The position numbers and the translations under genes are program-made. Below are positions 1-8,584 of a DNA stretch of 21,281 bases, piece by piece. Every line of letters starts with the position of its first letter. Position 1 is the stretch's first letter. Origin of the DNA: Phocaeicola plebeius (GTDB lineage Bacteria; Bacteroidota; Bacteroidia; Bacteroidales; Bacteroidaceae). The stretch spans positions 1 to 21,281 of the forward strand of contig NZ_QSQT01000049.1 in NCBI RefSeq assembly GCF_003437535.1. Direction: 5' to 3'. The notes under the pieces are model-generated. The model saw nothing but the letters and a program-made list of their open reading frames with translations. It did not search any database and was not told where the DNA came from.

Positions 1-52
1 TTATACCCTAATAAGCTGCCGGAAAGTGAACGGGTATGCTCCGGAATATGTA
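1..52 (+). repeat. Left copy of a 52-bp terminal inverted repeat
   Basis: Positions 1-52 are the reverse complement of 21229-21280 with one mismatch (C at 41; the other copy gives T), so base i pairs with 21281-i. The repeat stops at 52/53, within three codons of the first recognisable residues of the nuclease-like gene, so it breaks that gene. It contains an internal inverted hexamer (ATACCC at 3-8, GGGTAT at 32-37). It could be the inner end of two oppositely oriented mobile elements outside the window, or a crossover site for inverting the 21 kb between. Family not recognised. Confidence 0.9.
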
Positions 53-527
53 CATTGTGATAGATATTGAGTTTTCGGTTACGGACGATGAAAGTGTCAG
101 CTATCATTCGAATGAATATTCTCATCCTCGCTTTGACCTCATTGCCGTACAGCCAGGAAAGAATTATCGGCTGGCTGTCATTGAACTGAAAAAGGGAATA
201 GGGGCTACGGGGCTGCAAGGGGATGGCTCTTTTAATAAAAATATGAAGTCTGGAGTACAAGATCACATCGCCAAGTTTAAGGATACCTTAGGGAGCGACA
301 AGGGATATCGTGAATTTATACAGGAAATGGAAGGTGTATTGTCGGCAAAGGTAGAGTTTGGAATATTGCCGAAAGAACTTGAGGGTGTAAAAATCCCGGT
401 TGAGAAGCCTGAATTCTATCTGGCATACGCGGGCCCGGAGATGGAGCGTTTCAAGAAGGCGTGTGACGAAATCGGGCAGCCGTGCATCTGCATCATGGAC
501 GAACAGAAACCGCTCTTGAAACTATGA
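36..527 (+). CDS. PD-(D/E)XK nuclease-like protein, 5'-truncated
   Basis: The 163 codons hold what looks like the core of a PD-(D/E)XK nuclease fold: an acidic residue in DIEFSV (about residue 12), Asp in RFDLIAV (about 34), and a strand ending in the E-x-K signature IELKKG (about 50-55), followed by a helical C-terminal half. The N-terminus is missing. The frame is closed by a TGA at 27-29, and the first 5-6 codons come from the terminal inverted repeat, so the natural start lay in DNA replaced by that repeat. The stop overlaps the next gene's ATG (ATGA at 524-527), so the three left-hand genes formed a translationally coupled set. The substrate is unknown; the fold call rests on motif spacing only. 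Probably non-functional unless ATG 36 or 48 suffices. Confidence 0.55.
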   Translation: MLRNMYIVIDIEFSVTDDESVSYHSNEYSHPRFDLIAVQPGKNYRLAVIELKKGIGATGLQGDGSFNKNMKSGVQDHIAKFKDTLGSDKGYREFIQEMEGVLSAKVEFGILPKELEGVKIPVEKPEFYLAYAGPEMERFKKACDEIGQPCICIMDEQKPLLKL

Positions 528-1142
528 ACATCACGATTCATCGGGGGCCAACCAGATAGGAGGATGCATTACAGAAATATCAACGGAAGACTGTAAGGTG
601 CTGATTGATTTGGGGAGCAATCTTCCTGGATATCATGGTGCGGGCGCCAAAGAAGTGTTGCTTGGTAAGTATGAGGCCTTGATGGCTCACGGTGATTATA
701 CAAAGCTGGTGGAAGCGGTGAAAAGAATGCGTACTTACCATACCGCCAGATGTATGGATATATCTGGCAAAGGCAAGATATTCGTTACGCCGTATTTTGT
801 GAGCCATTCAGCTTTCGATGCGTATATGTTGCTGATTGAGTGTGAAGGAAAAAGGATTCTTCATACGGGGGACTTCCGTGGACATGGCTTTTTAGGGAAA
901 GTCGTATTCGCAGCCTTTTTCCGGGCAGGATATATGATGGAGTAAAAGATGGTTTTCACACAAGCGGTCATGCCGATGTACAGACTTTAAGAGAGGTATG
1001 CCAGGCTGTAAAACCTCGGATAGGGATTATTTCTATTCATAAGGAAGCAGGCCATAGGTATGAGGAGCTGGGGCTTTCCGATTATAAGGTGTTTGGAGAG
1101 GGTGAAACAGAAACTGATAACATTCATATTTCAATTCAATGA
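524..1142 (+). pseudogene. Metallo-beta-lactamase-fold (beta-CASP/RNase J-like) hydrolase, decayed
   Basis: Reading from ATG 524 gives MNITIHRG and then a stop. Adding one G to the G5 run at 543-547 restores a typical N-terminus (...NQIGGCITEIS..VLIDLGSN) that continues in the frame ending at 945. That frame carries ...FVTPYFVSHSAFDAY...HTGDFRGHGFLGK, then loses similarity near 900. The C-terminal part resumes in another frame (from about 903: ...RIYDGVKDGFHTSGHAD...ISIHKE...) to the stop at 1140-1142. No HxHxDH metal-binding motif exists in any of these frames, and the sequence jumps from SNLPG straight to YHGAGAKEV. There are thus at least three lesions: a -1 frameshift, loss of the metal-binding segment, and a larger internal deletion with frame change. 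Normal relatives are, from memory, over 400 residues. Its stop overlaps the phosphoesterase start (ATGA at 1139-1142). Confidence 0.75.
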
Positions 1143-1705
1143 GAATTCTTCAATTATCAGATACGCATAATCAACATGCGCGGCTGGCGGAACTTCCAGA
1201 GGCGGATGTGGTGGTGCATTGCGGAGATTTTACAGAAAACGGAACGGAAGAGGAAGTACTTGACTTCCTGAATTGGTTTGCGGGACTTCCGTATCCTCAT
1301 AAGCTATTTGTGACAGGGAATCATGATTTGTGCCTCTGGGATGCGGAGGAGATTGAGGACCTGCCCGACGGTATGCACTTTCTGCAAGACCGTGGGTGCG
1401 TGATAGACGGGGTGAGGTTCTTCGGCCTGGCTTACAATCATCCGGAAAGTCTGATTCCTGATGGGGTGGATGTACTCCTTACGCACGAGCCTCCGGTGAT
1501 GTTACTGGACAAGTCGGCCGGAACGCATTGGGGGAATGCACCGCTTCGCCGGCGGGTGTTGGAAGTGAAGCCCCGCTATCACCTATATGGGCATGCTCAC
1601 GAAGATTGGGGAGTGATGAAGATGGAGGATGTTGTGTTTTCCAACGGGGCCTTGGCGGACAACTGCAACAGGTTGTGCCGCCGGCCCCGGTTGTTTGCCT
1701 TATGA
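1139..1705 (+). CDS. Calcineurin-like metallophosphoesterase
   Basis: This is a complete 188-residue protein with the metal-binding motifs of the calcineurin-like phosphoesterase superfamily in order: LSDTHNQH (D-x-H, residues 6-12), VVHCGDF (GD, about 26-31), VTGNHD (GNHD, about 58-63), a His in LLTHEPP (about 114), and the C-terminal YGHAHED (GHxH, about 150). Compact size and motif spacing resemble the small 239FB/MPPED-type branch. The start overlaps the stop of the decayed MBL gene, so it was probably translationally coupled to it and remains the only intact member of the trio. The natural substrate cannot be told from sequence; related enzymes act on phosphodiesters, including cyclic nucleotides. 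Only 18 bp separate its stop from that of the convergent lipoprotein gene. Confidence 0.85.
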   Translation: MRILQLSDTHNQHARLAELPEADVVVHCGDFTENGTEEEVLDFLNWFAGLPYPHKLFVTGNHDLCLWDAEEIEDLPDGMHFLQDRGCVIDGVRFFGLAYNHPESLIPDGVDVLLTHEPPVMLLDKSAGTHWGNAPLRRRVLEVKPRYHLYGHAHEDWGVMKMEDVVFSNGALADNCNRLCRRPRLFAL

Positions 1706-1723
1706 TGTCAGGGCAGTGTACTT

Positions 1724-2839
1724 CTATTCTTCTGCTTCTTGAGTTTGTTGCAGGATGGTTTTTCCGTTGTGCTGTACTTTCAGGGTGGCTTTGTCGCCCA
1801 TGGTTACCACATAGCGGTAGCTGCCTTTTGAGAAGAGGAAGGTGTTGTCCTTCTCTACATAGTTGCCGTTCAGCACCAGTTCGGGAGTATCTGACATCTG
1901 CTGTGTGCTTTTCCAGGAAGCGTATCGCATGGTTTCTCCGTCCAGATTGTCGATGCGGATAATGTAATCTTTCGTTCTGAAAAACAGTTCCAGTCGTTGG
2001 TAGTGGTGTAACTGAGGATGCAGCCAGAAAGGAGCTCCGGTTTTCTGATAGACAAAATCTGTGCCATTGAAATGGTAGATGTCGTATCGGTCGGAAATGC
2101 AGTTCATGCTGTCTGTGGTGGCTACATACAGGTTTTGTGCTTTCTTGTCGTATTGGAAAAGCCAGTCCCATCCTTCGCCCAGATTGGCAAGAAAGTACCA
2201 GTCAGCAATGCTGTGTTCAAAGCCTATGGTGACTGAGCGTTTGCCGTGGCGTACGAAGCAAGGGGCACTGACGAGATTTCCATCTTTTATCCGCATAGCC
2301 ACCAGGGAATTGGCGGAGTAGTTGCTGGATATCCTGAAATAATCGTCGACCATGTACAGCTTGCTGCCGTCTGTACAGGGATAGGTATAGATGGTGTCGA
2401 TGTAGCTGCCGAAATCGATTTCATCGTGCTCGCCGTCGGGATGCAGCAGCATGTCGAGCGACTGGTGGACAGCTTTTATTTCCGTTCCGCTTCTGTACTG
2501 GATGAGGTTGCCCCAGCAGATCATGGTTCCGCCTTCGCCCGTATTCCATGAATAGATGCGCAGGCATTTGTCGTCTGAAGTAGCAATGGTGACGTATTCC
2601 TTTTTGATGCTTTGAGTGAAAGGATGGGAGAAAGTGGCGGTGTCGGTGAGTACCCAATTAATCAGAGCTTCGTGGGAGGGAGTGTAAAAATTCTCGAAGG
2701 CTTCTTCTTCAGATTTCGGCTGGGAATCTTCCAGCATTTTCAGTTCTTTCTTTTCCATCTGGGTAGTATGTGACGACTGACACGCATAGAGTGTTACCAA
2801 AGAACACAGCGACAGATACAGTAACGAATAAGCTTTCAT
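1724..2839 (-). CDS. Predicted lipoprotein of unknown function
   Basis: The 371-residue product begins MKAYSLLYLSLCSLVTLYACQSS: a short hydrophobic signal followed by a lipobox (LYAC, Cys about residue 20), so it should be lipidated and exported. The mature part is rich in aromatic and beta-type sequence with repeated DxxxLYVA/YDIYHF-like strands and no catalytic motif I recognise. I chose ATG at 2839 over an upstream in-frame ATG at 2917 because the latter would overlap the glycerate kinase and put 26 polar residues ahead of the signal peptide. It lies 41 bp downstream of the glycerate kinase on the same strand and is probably co-transcribed with it. Function unknown. Confidence 0.8.
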   Translation of the reverse strand: MKAYSLLYLSLCSLVTLYACQSSHTTQMEKKELKMLEDSQPKSEEEAFENFYTPSHEALINWVLTDTATFSHPFTQSIKKEYVTIATSDDKCLRIYSWNTGEGGTMICWGNLIQYRSGTEIKAVHQSLDMLLHPDGEHDEIDFGSYIDTIYTYPCTDGSKLYMVDDYFRISSNYSANSLVAMRIKDGNLVSAPCFVRHGKRSVTIGFEHSIADWYFLANLGEGWDWLFQYDKKAQNLYVATTDSMNCISDRYDIYHFNGTDFVYQKTGAPFWLHPQLHHYQRLELFFRTKDYIIRIDNLDGETMRYASWKSTQQMSDTPELVLNGNYVEKDNTFLFSKGSYRYVVTMGDKATLKVQHNGKTILQQTQEAEE

Positions 2840-2880
2840 GTTTTTAGGAATTTGGATGTGTGTATTTCGGGATAAAGATA

Positions 2881-3954
2881 CTACTTTTTCAGCTGATTCC
2901 ATACGGTTTCTACCCACCGGTGGATATTCTTCCGGGCGACTTCCGGACGGATGGCTTCTTCAAGGGGCATACCGTCGGGCGTAAGGCTGTCCACCCGACT
3001 GAATCCGGCATTCAGCAGGGATTCTGCATCGCTGGCTTTTCCGGCTACCAGCCAGACGGGAACATGCTGTGCCTGTGCCCGCCGCATCACCCGCTCGGGA
3101 AGCTTGCCCATGAGTGTCTGACGGTCGGCATGTCCCTCGCCGGTAATGACGAGGTCGGTATGTGTCAGGAGGGTGTCGAATTCGCAGAGGTCGAGCAGGA
3201 GGTCGGCCCCCGATTGGGTGGTAGCCTGAAGATATTGCAGGAAGGCGTATCCCAGTCCGCCGGCAGCTCCGGCACCGGGTTGGAAGGATGCGTCTCTGCC
3301 CATGCGCCGGGCGGACTCTTCGGCAAACTGACGGGCGCGTCGGTCCAGCTCTTCCACCATCTCGGGAGTGGCTCCCTTCTGTGGGGCGAAGATGTGAGCA
3401 GCGCCTTCGGGTCCGTAGAGCGGATTGTGTACATCGCTGGCCAGTATGAAGTGGCAGTCGGACAGAGGACCGTTTAACACGTCTTCTATCGTGCAACCGG
3501 GAGCCAGAGAGTCGGTCAGGCCCTGAAGCATGCCTTTTCCGGCATCGCTCGTACCGCTTCCGCCCAGTCCGATAAGGAAGCGCCGGCATCCGTGCTGTAT
3601 GGCGTGTGCCACGAGTTCGCCTACGCCGTAGGTGGTAGCTACTAACGGATTGCGTTCCTCGGCAGACAAGTACGTCAGTCCGCAGGCTTGTGCAGTTTCA
3701 ATGACGGCGGTTCCGTCGGGAGCAATGCCGTAGCAGACGGTGATGGGACGCATCAGCGGGTCGTGTACTTTCGCTTGGAGAAGTTGCCCGTGGAGGGCGG
3801 TGATAAAGGCCGGAAGCATCCCTTCGCCTCCGTCGGACATGGGGAGGGAACGGACTTCTGCCCCGCGGGCTGTCAGGGCGTGAGAAAATGCTGCCTCTAC
3901 TTCTGCTGAAGAAAGGCAGCCTTTGAATGAATCGATGGCGAGCAGAATTCTCAT
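2881..3954 (-). CDS. glxK: Glycerate kinase
   Basis: The 357-residue protein is a clear member of the bacterial glycerate kinase (type 1, glxK/garK) family, which phosphorylates D-glycerate, usually to 2-phosphoglycerate, feeding C3 acids into glycolysis. Visible landmarks: the N-terminal IDSFKGCLSS, the PMSDGGEG substrate loop (about 39-46), ETAQACGL (about 87-94), the glycine-rich LIGLGGSGTSDAGKGML (about 123-139), PGAGAAGGLGYA (about 225), and the C-terminal VITGEGHADRQTLMGKLP (about 270-287). Length is slightly under the usual 370-380. A Bacteroidetes-type promoter embedded in a palindrome sits just upstream (3966-4012), and the lipoprotein gene follows 41 bp downstream. A housekeeping-type catabolic gene, so this part of the window is probably core chromosome. 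Confidence 0.95.
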   Translation of the reverse strand: MRILLAIDSFKGCLSSAEVEAAFSHALTARGAEVRSLPMSDGGEGMLPAFITALHGQLLQAKVHDPLMRPITVCYGIAPDGTAVIETAQACGLTYLSAEERNPLVATTYGVGELVAHAIQHGCRRFLIGLGGSGTSDAGKGMLQGLTDSLAPGCTIEDVLNGPLSDCHFILASDVHNPLYGPEGAAHIFAPQKGATPEMVEELDRRARQFAEESARRMGRDASFQPGAGAAGGLGYAFLQYLQATTQSGADLLLDLCEFDTLLTHTDLVITGEGHADRQTLMGKLPERVMRRAQAQHVPVWLVAGKASDAESLLNAGFSRVDSLTPDGMPLEEAIRPEVARKNIHRWVETVWNQLKK

Positions 3955-3965
3955 GAGTGAGTGGG

Positions 3966-3994
3966 TTTTAGTAACTATTGCAAAGTTACTAAAA
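3966..3994. repeat. Perfect 10-bp palindrome over the glxK promoter
   Basis: TTTTAGTAAC at 3966-3975 and GTTACTAAAA at 3985-3994 are perfect inverted arms separated by nine bases. On the minus strand the -7 box of the glycerate kinase promoter occupies the loop and part of one arm, and the expected start of transcription falls in the other arm. This position suits an operator for a dimeric regulator. A terminator for the upstream operon ending at 4029 is the alternative, but the stem is AT-rich and weak. Confidence 0.6.
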
Positions 3995-4012
3995 ATAGGC
4001 GGAAGACTGCAA
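3981..4012 (-). promoter_or_regulatory. Bacteroidetes-type promoter of glxK-lipoprotein operon
   Basis: On the minus strand TAACTTTG (plus-strand 3981-3988) matches the Bacteroidetes -7 consensus TAnnTTTG exactly, and TTG (plus-strand 4010-4012) lies 21 bases upstream, as expected for the -33 element (consensus TTTG at 19-21 bases). Transcription would start near 3974, giving a leader of about 20 bases before the ATG at 3954. Confidence 0.65.
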
Positions 4013-4028
4013 GCACATTGGTGTGATG

Positions 4029-5741
4029 TCAGCTTTTGGAATCGGAAACGGTGTAGTTAAGCAGGTAAATGTCATCCGGAGAAATTTGTCCGTCTTCCGT
4101 CAGGATACGCCAGTCGGTGATTTCAGAGACGTGATACACATTTACGTCACCACAATGCAAAGAGCTGATATAGTAAGGTTCGTTCAGTGCTTCTGCCCGG
4201 AATGTGTCGGGGCCGATGAAACCTTTCATGCGGAACCAGATGTGTTCTTTCTGTTCCTTTTCATCGGGGTCTGCGAATTCCGGATCGACCGTCAGCCCCA
4301 GTTTGACGATAGCCGATTCCGGGTCGGATGCACAAGCTCTTCTCATATAGTCAAGGCGCTCAAGGGCCATGTCTTTCATACGCCGTGTTTCAGCATTGGT
4401 AATCATGCACAGCAGGTTATCGTCCATTTTGTCCGCTAGGTCGGTAATAGGCACATATTGATGCTGATTCATGGCTTCTTCGCTTGGGTAGGCAAAAAGC
4501 ATGCAGGAGTGGGTGTTGTGTCCATATTTACGTTGCTGGAGTCCTCCGTTTACCTCCTGAGGGTATCGTTGCAGTGCTTCAGGCCATGATATCAGTGTGC
4601 CCACTAATGGTGAGTTGTCAGCAAATCGCGCCAGCAATACCGGTTCTCCTGTTTCCGGAATTTCTTCGTTGTCAAGCAGACTGCAAGCCATGGTGTTCAT
4701 CACTTCTCCAATTTCGTTCAGGTTTTTCTTTCCGGCATCCAGAATTTCTATTTCCGGCAAGCCACATCGGGCCAGTCCGTGTGTGTGAAGCCAGACTTCG
4801 TCCTTTTCATACGTCACGGCATGTATCTGATAGATGTACTGTGGGCTGGGAGGAGTATTTGAAGCAGCTGCCAGGTGGGCCCATTGTCCGGAGAAAATCT
4901 GTTCGGCACTTTCGTCAATGATGGCCACCGGTTCCGGCATCAGGGCATCAATGAGCTTGAGCTGGAAGTGGAAGGATGACTTATGGTCTTTTCCGAAAGG
5001 CATGATAACCATCAGGCCGAATTCAGCCTTTGCCAGTTCTTCATTTTCTTCATCAGAAAATATGTGTCTGCGCTGTATTGATTTGTAACTGTCGTAAGCG
5101 GGATAAGGAGAGAGGTCGACAGCATAAGTCTCTCCATGATAGCTGATGGTAATGAAAGGTTGCTCACCGTCGTTCTCGGAAGCCACGGACAATACTTCTA
5201 CTCCCTCCATCCGGCTGATGCGCCTGATCTTTTCTTCGCGGTCGAAAAGGGTGTCTTCCTGGTCGCTCCAGGGAATGGCGAGCATGTATGATTTTTCTTC
5301 GTAATAGGATAAAGGCTGTTCGGAAGGAGAGGCGAGGAAGTCGGTCACACGCCGGCATTCTTCCAGTGCTTCTTTTACATCACTCCAGAATTCCTGGGTT
5401 TCGGGGTCATCATCTATCATTTGCATGACGGCGTCGAAATAGGGTATAGCTTCTTTTTCACGCTCCAGGTGCATCAGCGCGTATCCCATTCTGCAATGCC
5501 AGTTCGGGTCGTTCCGGCCTTCTTCTCTGGTCGATTCTAACAAATCCAGTGACTTGAGCAGATAAGATTCTCCATGGTTTATACTGTGGCCATAGTTTGC
5601 GTATTCACGTGCCAGAAGACCGGTGAGTTCATAACCTCGTTCTGCTTCGGGAACAGATTCCATCAGTCGGATGGCTTCTTCTATTTGTCCTTTTTCCAGA
5701 AGTGCCTGCACTTCCTTTATCATGTCATTTTGATTTTTCAT
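4029..5741 (-). CDS. DUF4026 / DUF2314 protein with TPR-like N-terminus
   Basis: The 570-residue cytoplasmic protein has three parts. Residues 1-130 are TPR-like helical pairs (QALLEKGQIEEAIRLMESV; WHCRMGYALMHLEREKEAIPYFDAVM). About 145-430 resembles DUF4026 (SYMLAIPW...FGLMVIMPFGKDHKSSFHFQ..., PVAIIDESAEQI). About 455-560 resembles DUF2314 (EHIWFRMKGF...PYYISSLHCGDVNVYHVSEITDW). No enzyme motif is seen. It starts 31 bp after the rhomboid-fusion gene and is surely in the same operon. Its N-terminal module is related in pattern to that of the large TPR protein at 8759, across the intervening divergent region. DUF2314-type and SUFU proteins occur near contact-dependent toxin systems, so an immunity-related role is possible but unproven. 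Confidence 0.8.
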   Translation of the reverse strand: MKNQNDMIKEVQALLEKGQIEEAIRLMESVPEAERGYELTGLLAREYANYGHSINHGESYLLKSLDLLESTREEGRNDPNWHCRMGYALMHLEREKEAIPYFDAVMQMIDDDPETQEFWSDVKEALEECRRVTDFLASPSEQPLSYYEEKSYMLAIPWSDQEDTLFDREEKIRRISRMEGVEVLSVASENDGEQPFITISYHGETYAVDLSPYPAYDSYKSIQRRHIFSDEENEELAKAEFGLMVIMPFGKDHKSSFHFQLKLIDALMPEPVAIIDESAEQIFSGQWAHLAAASNTPPSPQYIYQIHAVTYEKDEVWLHTHGLARCGLPEIEILDAGKKNLNEIGEVMNTMACSLLDNEEIPETGEPVLLARFADNSPLVGTLISWPEALQRYPQEVNGGLQQRKYGHNTHSCMLFAYPSEEAMNQHQYVPITDLADKMDDNLLCMITNAETRRMKDMALERLDYMRRACASDPESAIVKLGLTVDPEFADPDEKEQKEHIWFRMKGFIGPDTFRAEALNEPYYISSLHCGDVNVYHVSEITDWRILTEDGQISPDDIYLLNYTVSDSKS

Positions 5742-5772
5742 AAGATATGTGTTTTTAAGGTGAGTATTTCTG

Positions 5773-8037
5773 TCAGGATTTCAATTGTACGGATTCTATC
5801 AGCTTCTGGGCTTCAGCCTCATGGCTGTCGTCTGTGGTTAAGCAGATAATCAGATAGCCTTCGAGTGTTTCACGGTCCAGCCGGAATACCAGGGTCTGCT
5901 GCACATGGATGGTGCCTCCTCCAGCTACCGGATAGTCCATGGGAACAGATATTTTTTCGAACTCCTTTCCCTGGACGTTTATTTTCTCAACTGGTTCTCC
6001 TTGCATGGAATGCAGGATGGTGCGGTGCATCTCGTCCAGTTCCTCTTCAGTATCAAACTTGTTGTGATTGATTGCTATGCTGTTTTGTTCATCCAGCAAA
6101 TAGAGAATGCATTGTTCGTTTGATTTTTGTGTCATCCAGTGTGCCGGATAGGAACAGCTGAATCCAAGCTGGTCGACAGTATAAGTTTCCCATTTGTCAG
6201 GGTCGGTCGTGGTGGGAGGAGACAAGACGGGGGTGTCAGAGTTGGCAGTTTCTTCTCCATCTGTTTCTTCAGTGGCATATTTTTCCAGTTCTCCGCTTTT
6301 CCATGCTGCCTGTATTTCCTCGTATTCTGATGGAGCAAGACGTGTCTGTTCGGTAAATGCCAGTATGAAGAGTACCAGAAGTACTCCTTCGGCGATGCGG
6401 GAAATGGCCCGGCTGTCTGTTTGCATGCGGTCGGCCTGCACGTAGCCTGCTCCCAGCAGCAAGCCGCTTACCAGTCCGCCTACATGAGCTGCATTGTCAA
6501 TTCCTTCCGTTCGGGCTCCAGTGAGCAGGTTGTACACGACGAAGAGTCCGATGCTGTACAGCAACGACCGCCGTTGGTGACGTTCTATGCGATGGAACAG
6601 AAGGTAGGAAAGGAAGATACCGTATAATCCGAAGATTGCTCCAGAAGCCCCTGCACTGATACTGTCAGGGTGTATCATCAGACTGGCAGATGCAGAACAG
6701 AGTCCGGTGAGCACGTATGCCACACTCAGCCGGTCGGTACCCACGAGTTGTTCCAGGTAGGCACCGATATAAAGCAGGGCATACATATTCATCAGGAGAT
6801 GGATGACCCCGATGTGGATAAAGTTGCAGGTAAACGTGCGCCACCATTCGCCGGAGAGGGTAAGCGGACCGAAGTCGGCTCCCCATTTAAGGATGGAAAT
6901 ACCCGTCGGGAATAGGAAATTTACTCCGCAGAGCACCATTAGTAGGAAGATGGCTACATTGATGTATACCAAAATAGGAGTGGCCATATTGCCTTTTCGT
7001 GGGGTCAGTATGGAACGGAATGTCATTCTGTTGCTATCGTCCAGTATGACTCCGTCGTTTTCTGCGGAATGAAACGCGCTGTAACCTTCACAGGTGTTTC
7101 TACGGTCAGTGCGGGCAATGTGTGAACAGTCTTTTAGTTTGTCAAGTAGATTCGCCAGTCCGTTAGCCTGCTTGAATTCGGTTTCTTCTTTATATAAGGG
7201 ATACAGTTCGTAGAACGCTACTTTCTCACCATCGGGCAATGTACATTCTCCGGCCTGTTCATCCCGTTCTTCAGGGGAAAGGAGCAAGAGGGACTCCATG
7301 GCTGTGTTTTCATGCAATGGGCTGCCGTCGGATACCGTATGTCCGCATGCCAGCCAGATGTCTTTCTGCCGGGTAAGTTCAGCACACCGGAACAGCCACT
7401 CCACGGGCCATCTGTCTTCCGGTTCATTGCTTTCGGGGTTCCATTCCGGTGGAAGGCTGATGCAGAACTCGCACCGGGAGGGGAGATCCTTATGTGGCAT
7501 TTTCATGGAACTGGCACCCGCTCCACAGGTGACCAGCGTGTAATAATCATATCGGTTGGTTGGAGCTACGAGAAGTATTTCTACCGGAGAGTTTGTCTTT
7601 TCGCTTCGCAGAATGGCGTTGATGCTGCCGAAATATTTGCGGATGTGTGCCTGTACAGCCTCTTTCTGCTCACTGGTATAGGCAATGTAGGGATGCACGC
7701 TCTCTTTGTCATTTGTAATGCAGTGGCTGTTGTGTAAGCACTGCATGGTTTTGAAAAGCTTTTTAAGATTGGATTTGTTCTTCCCCCAGTCTATTATCTG
7801 TATGGTAGAACAGGCACTGGTGCCCACAATCTGTCCGTTTATTTCGCGAAGTGTTACTTTTTCCTCCCACGACCTCATGCTCATGGGAGTATAGAATACA
7901 GCTTCTGTGCGTGTCATGCCTCCCGCTCGCCAGCCCAACTGTCTGGCTGCTTCTGCCGCAACCAGCAGGGTTTCGCTTGGGCTACAGCCGGGAAGACTGA
8001 GTGTCATTTCTGCTTTAGGTTTAAATCCGATTGCCAT
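5773..8037 (-). CDS. SUFU-like domain fused to rhomboid protease and a C-terminal PsbP/DUF1795-like domain
   Basis: This is an unusual 754-residue fusion. Residues 1-95 form a small alpha/beta domain. About 110-300 resembles a suppressor-of-fused (SUFU-type) domain (VEILLVAPTNRYDYYTLVTCGAGASSMKMP; ISLPPEW; WPVEWLFRCAELTR; YPLYKEETEFKQ). SUFU is a known immunity domain in polymorphic toxin systems. Residues 351-560 are a rhomboid intramembrane serine protease: WWR (398-400), HIGVIHLLMNM (His408, His413, Asn417), catalytic Ser465 in GASGAIFG, His518 in NAAHVGG, about seven membrane segments. After an acidic linker (565-615) the C-terminus (616-754) has the WETYTVDQLGFSCSYPAHW pattern of PsbP/DUF1795-like domains and probably lies outside the cytoplasm. 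All rhomboid catalytic residues are present. First gene of a two-gene operon; no clear promoter found upstream. Confidence 0.85.
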   Translation of the reverse strand: MAIGFKPKAEMTLSLPGCSPSETLLVAAEAARQLGWRAGGMTRTEAVFYTPMSMRSWEEKVTLREINGQIVGTSACSTIQIIDWGKNKSNLKKLFKTMQCLHNSHCITNDKESVHPYIAYTSEQKEAVQAHIRKYFGSINAILRSEKTNSPVEILLVAPTNRYDYYTLVTCGAGASSMKMPHKDLPSRCEFCISLPPEWNPESNEPEDRWPVEWLFRCAELTRQKDIWLACGHTVSDGSPLHENTAMESLLLLSPEERDEQAGECTLPDGEKVAFYELYPLYKEETEFKQANGLANLLDKLKDCSHIARTDRRNTCEGYSAFHSAENDGVILDDSNRMTFRSILTPRKGNMATPILVYINVAIFLLMVLCGVNFLFPTGISILKWGADFGPLTLSGEWWRTFTCNFIHIGVIHLLMNMYALLYIGAYLEQLVGTDRLSVAYVLTGLCSASASLMIHPDSISAGASGAIFGLYGIFLSYLLFHRIERHQRRSLLYSIGLFVVYNLLTGARTEGIDNAAHVGGLVSGLLLGAGYVQADRMQTDSRAISRIAEGVLLVLFILAFTEQTRLAPSEYEEIQAAWKSGELEKYATEETDGEETANSDTPVLSPPTTTDPDKWETYTVDQLGFSCSYPAHWMTQKSNEQCILYLLDEQNSIAINHNKFDTEEELDEMHRTILHSMQGEPVEKINVQGKEFEKISVPMDYPVAGGGTIHVQQTLVFRLDRETLEGYLIICLTTDDSHEAEAQKLIESVQLKS

Positions 8038-8322
8038 AATTGAATTTTTTAGTGTAGTAATTCTTGTTTCAAATCAAATGCTGGCTTTTCGGTGTGTGCT
8101 TTACAGAAGGGTCCAGGCTTAATAAAATGGAAGCGGACATTTAATGGTATGAAAGGTTGTTTTAATTCGTGCGAAACGAAATTAGGTATATGAATTGATA
8201 AAAACAACTTCTTCGGAAAGTTTTAATATATTTTTAATAATTGCAAAAAACTATGTAATTAATAAGAAAATATACTTGGGAACTTCATTTGTAGACTGAA
8301 AAGTATAAAAAACTTAAATTAT

Positions 8323-8341
8323 GACCGCGTGGTCGTTTTTT
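8323..8341 (+). terminator. Possible intrinsic terminator without an upstream gene
   Basis: GACC (8323-8326) and GGTC (8331-8334) form a short stem around GCGT, followed by a T-rich run to 8341. The stem is only four pairs, and no plus-strand gene lies upstream, so it would have to end a small RNA from about 8100-8320. Weak. Confidence 0.25.
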
Positions 8342-8584
8342 TAAGACATATTAAGTGGAGAAATGAGGTATGGTAATCAATTTGTGGTATTTTTGAGCAA
8401 ATGAATGGTTGGTGTGTGTGCAAAATAAATTTTGTGTAACAGAATTTAGGACAGAAAACTCAGGGTACAGACAAAATAAGGAGGAAACAGGTAGGAAAGA
8501 ATTACTTGAAGTCGGTTTACTTGATATGGGGACTATGGAGGCTGTGCCTTGGTCTGTGTTCACTCCATGCAAATGAAGTGAAAA

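Noticed and set aside
1479..2171. 230-aa minus-strand frame and 144-aa plus-strand frame (1528-1962)
   Set aside because: They are other-frame readings of the phosphoesterase and lipoprotein genes with no domain signal.
2839..2917. Upstream start (ATG 2917) for the lipoprotein gene
   Set aside because: It would overlap the glycerate kinase and bury the signal peptide behind 26 polar residues.
8388..8395. Promoter for the TPR gene from the TATTTTTG match
   Set aside because: No -33 element at the right distance, and more than 300 bases lie before the start codon; kept only as a remark.
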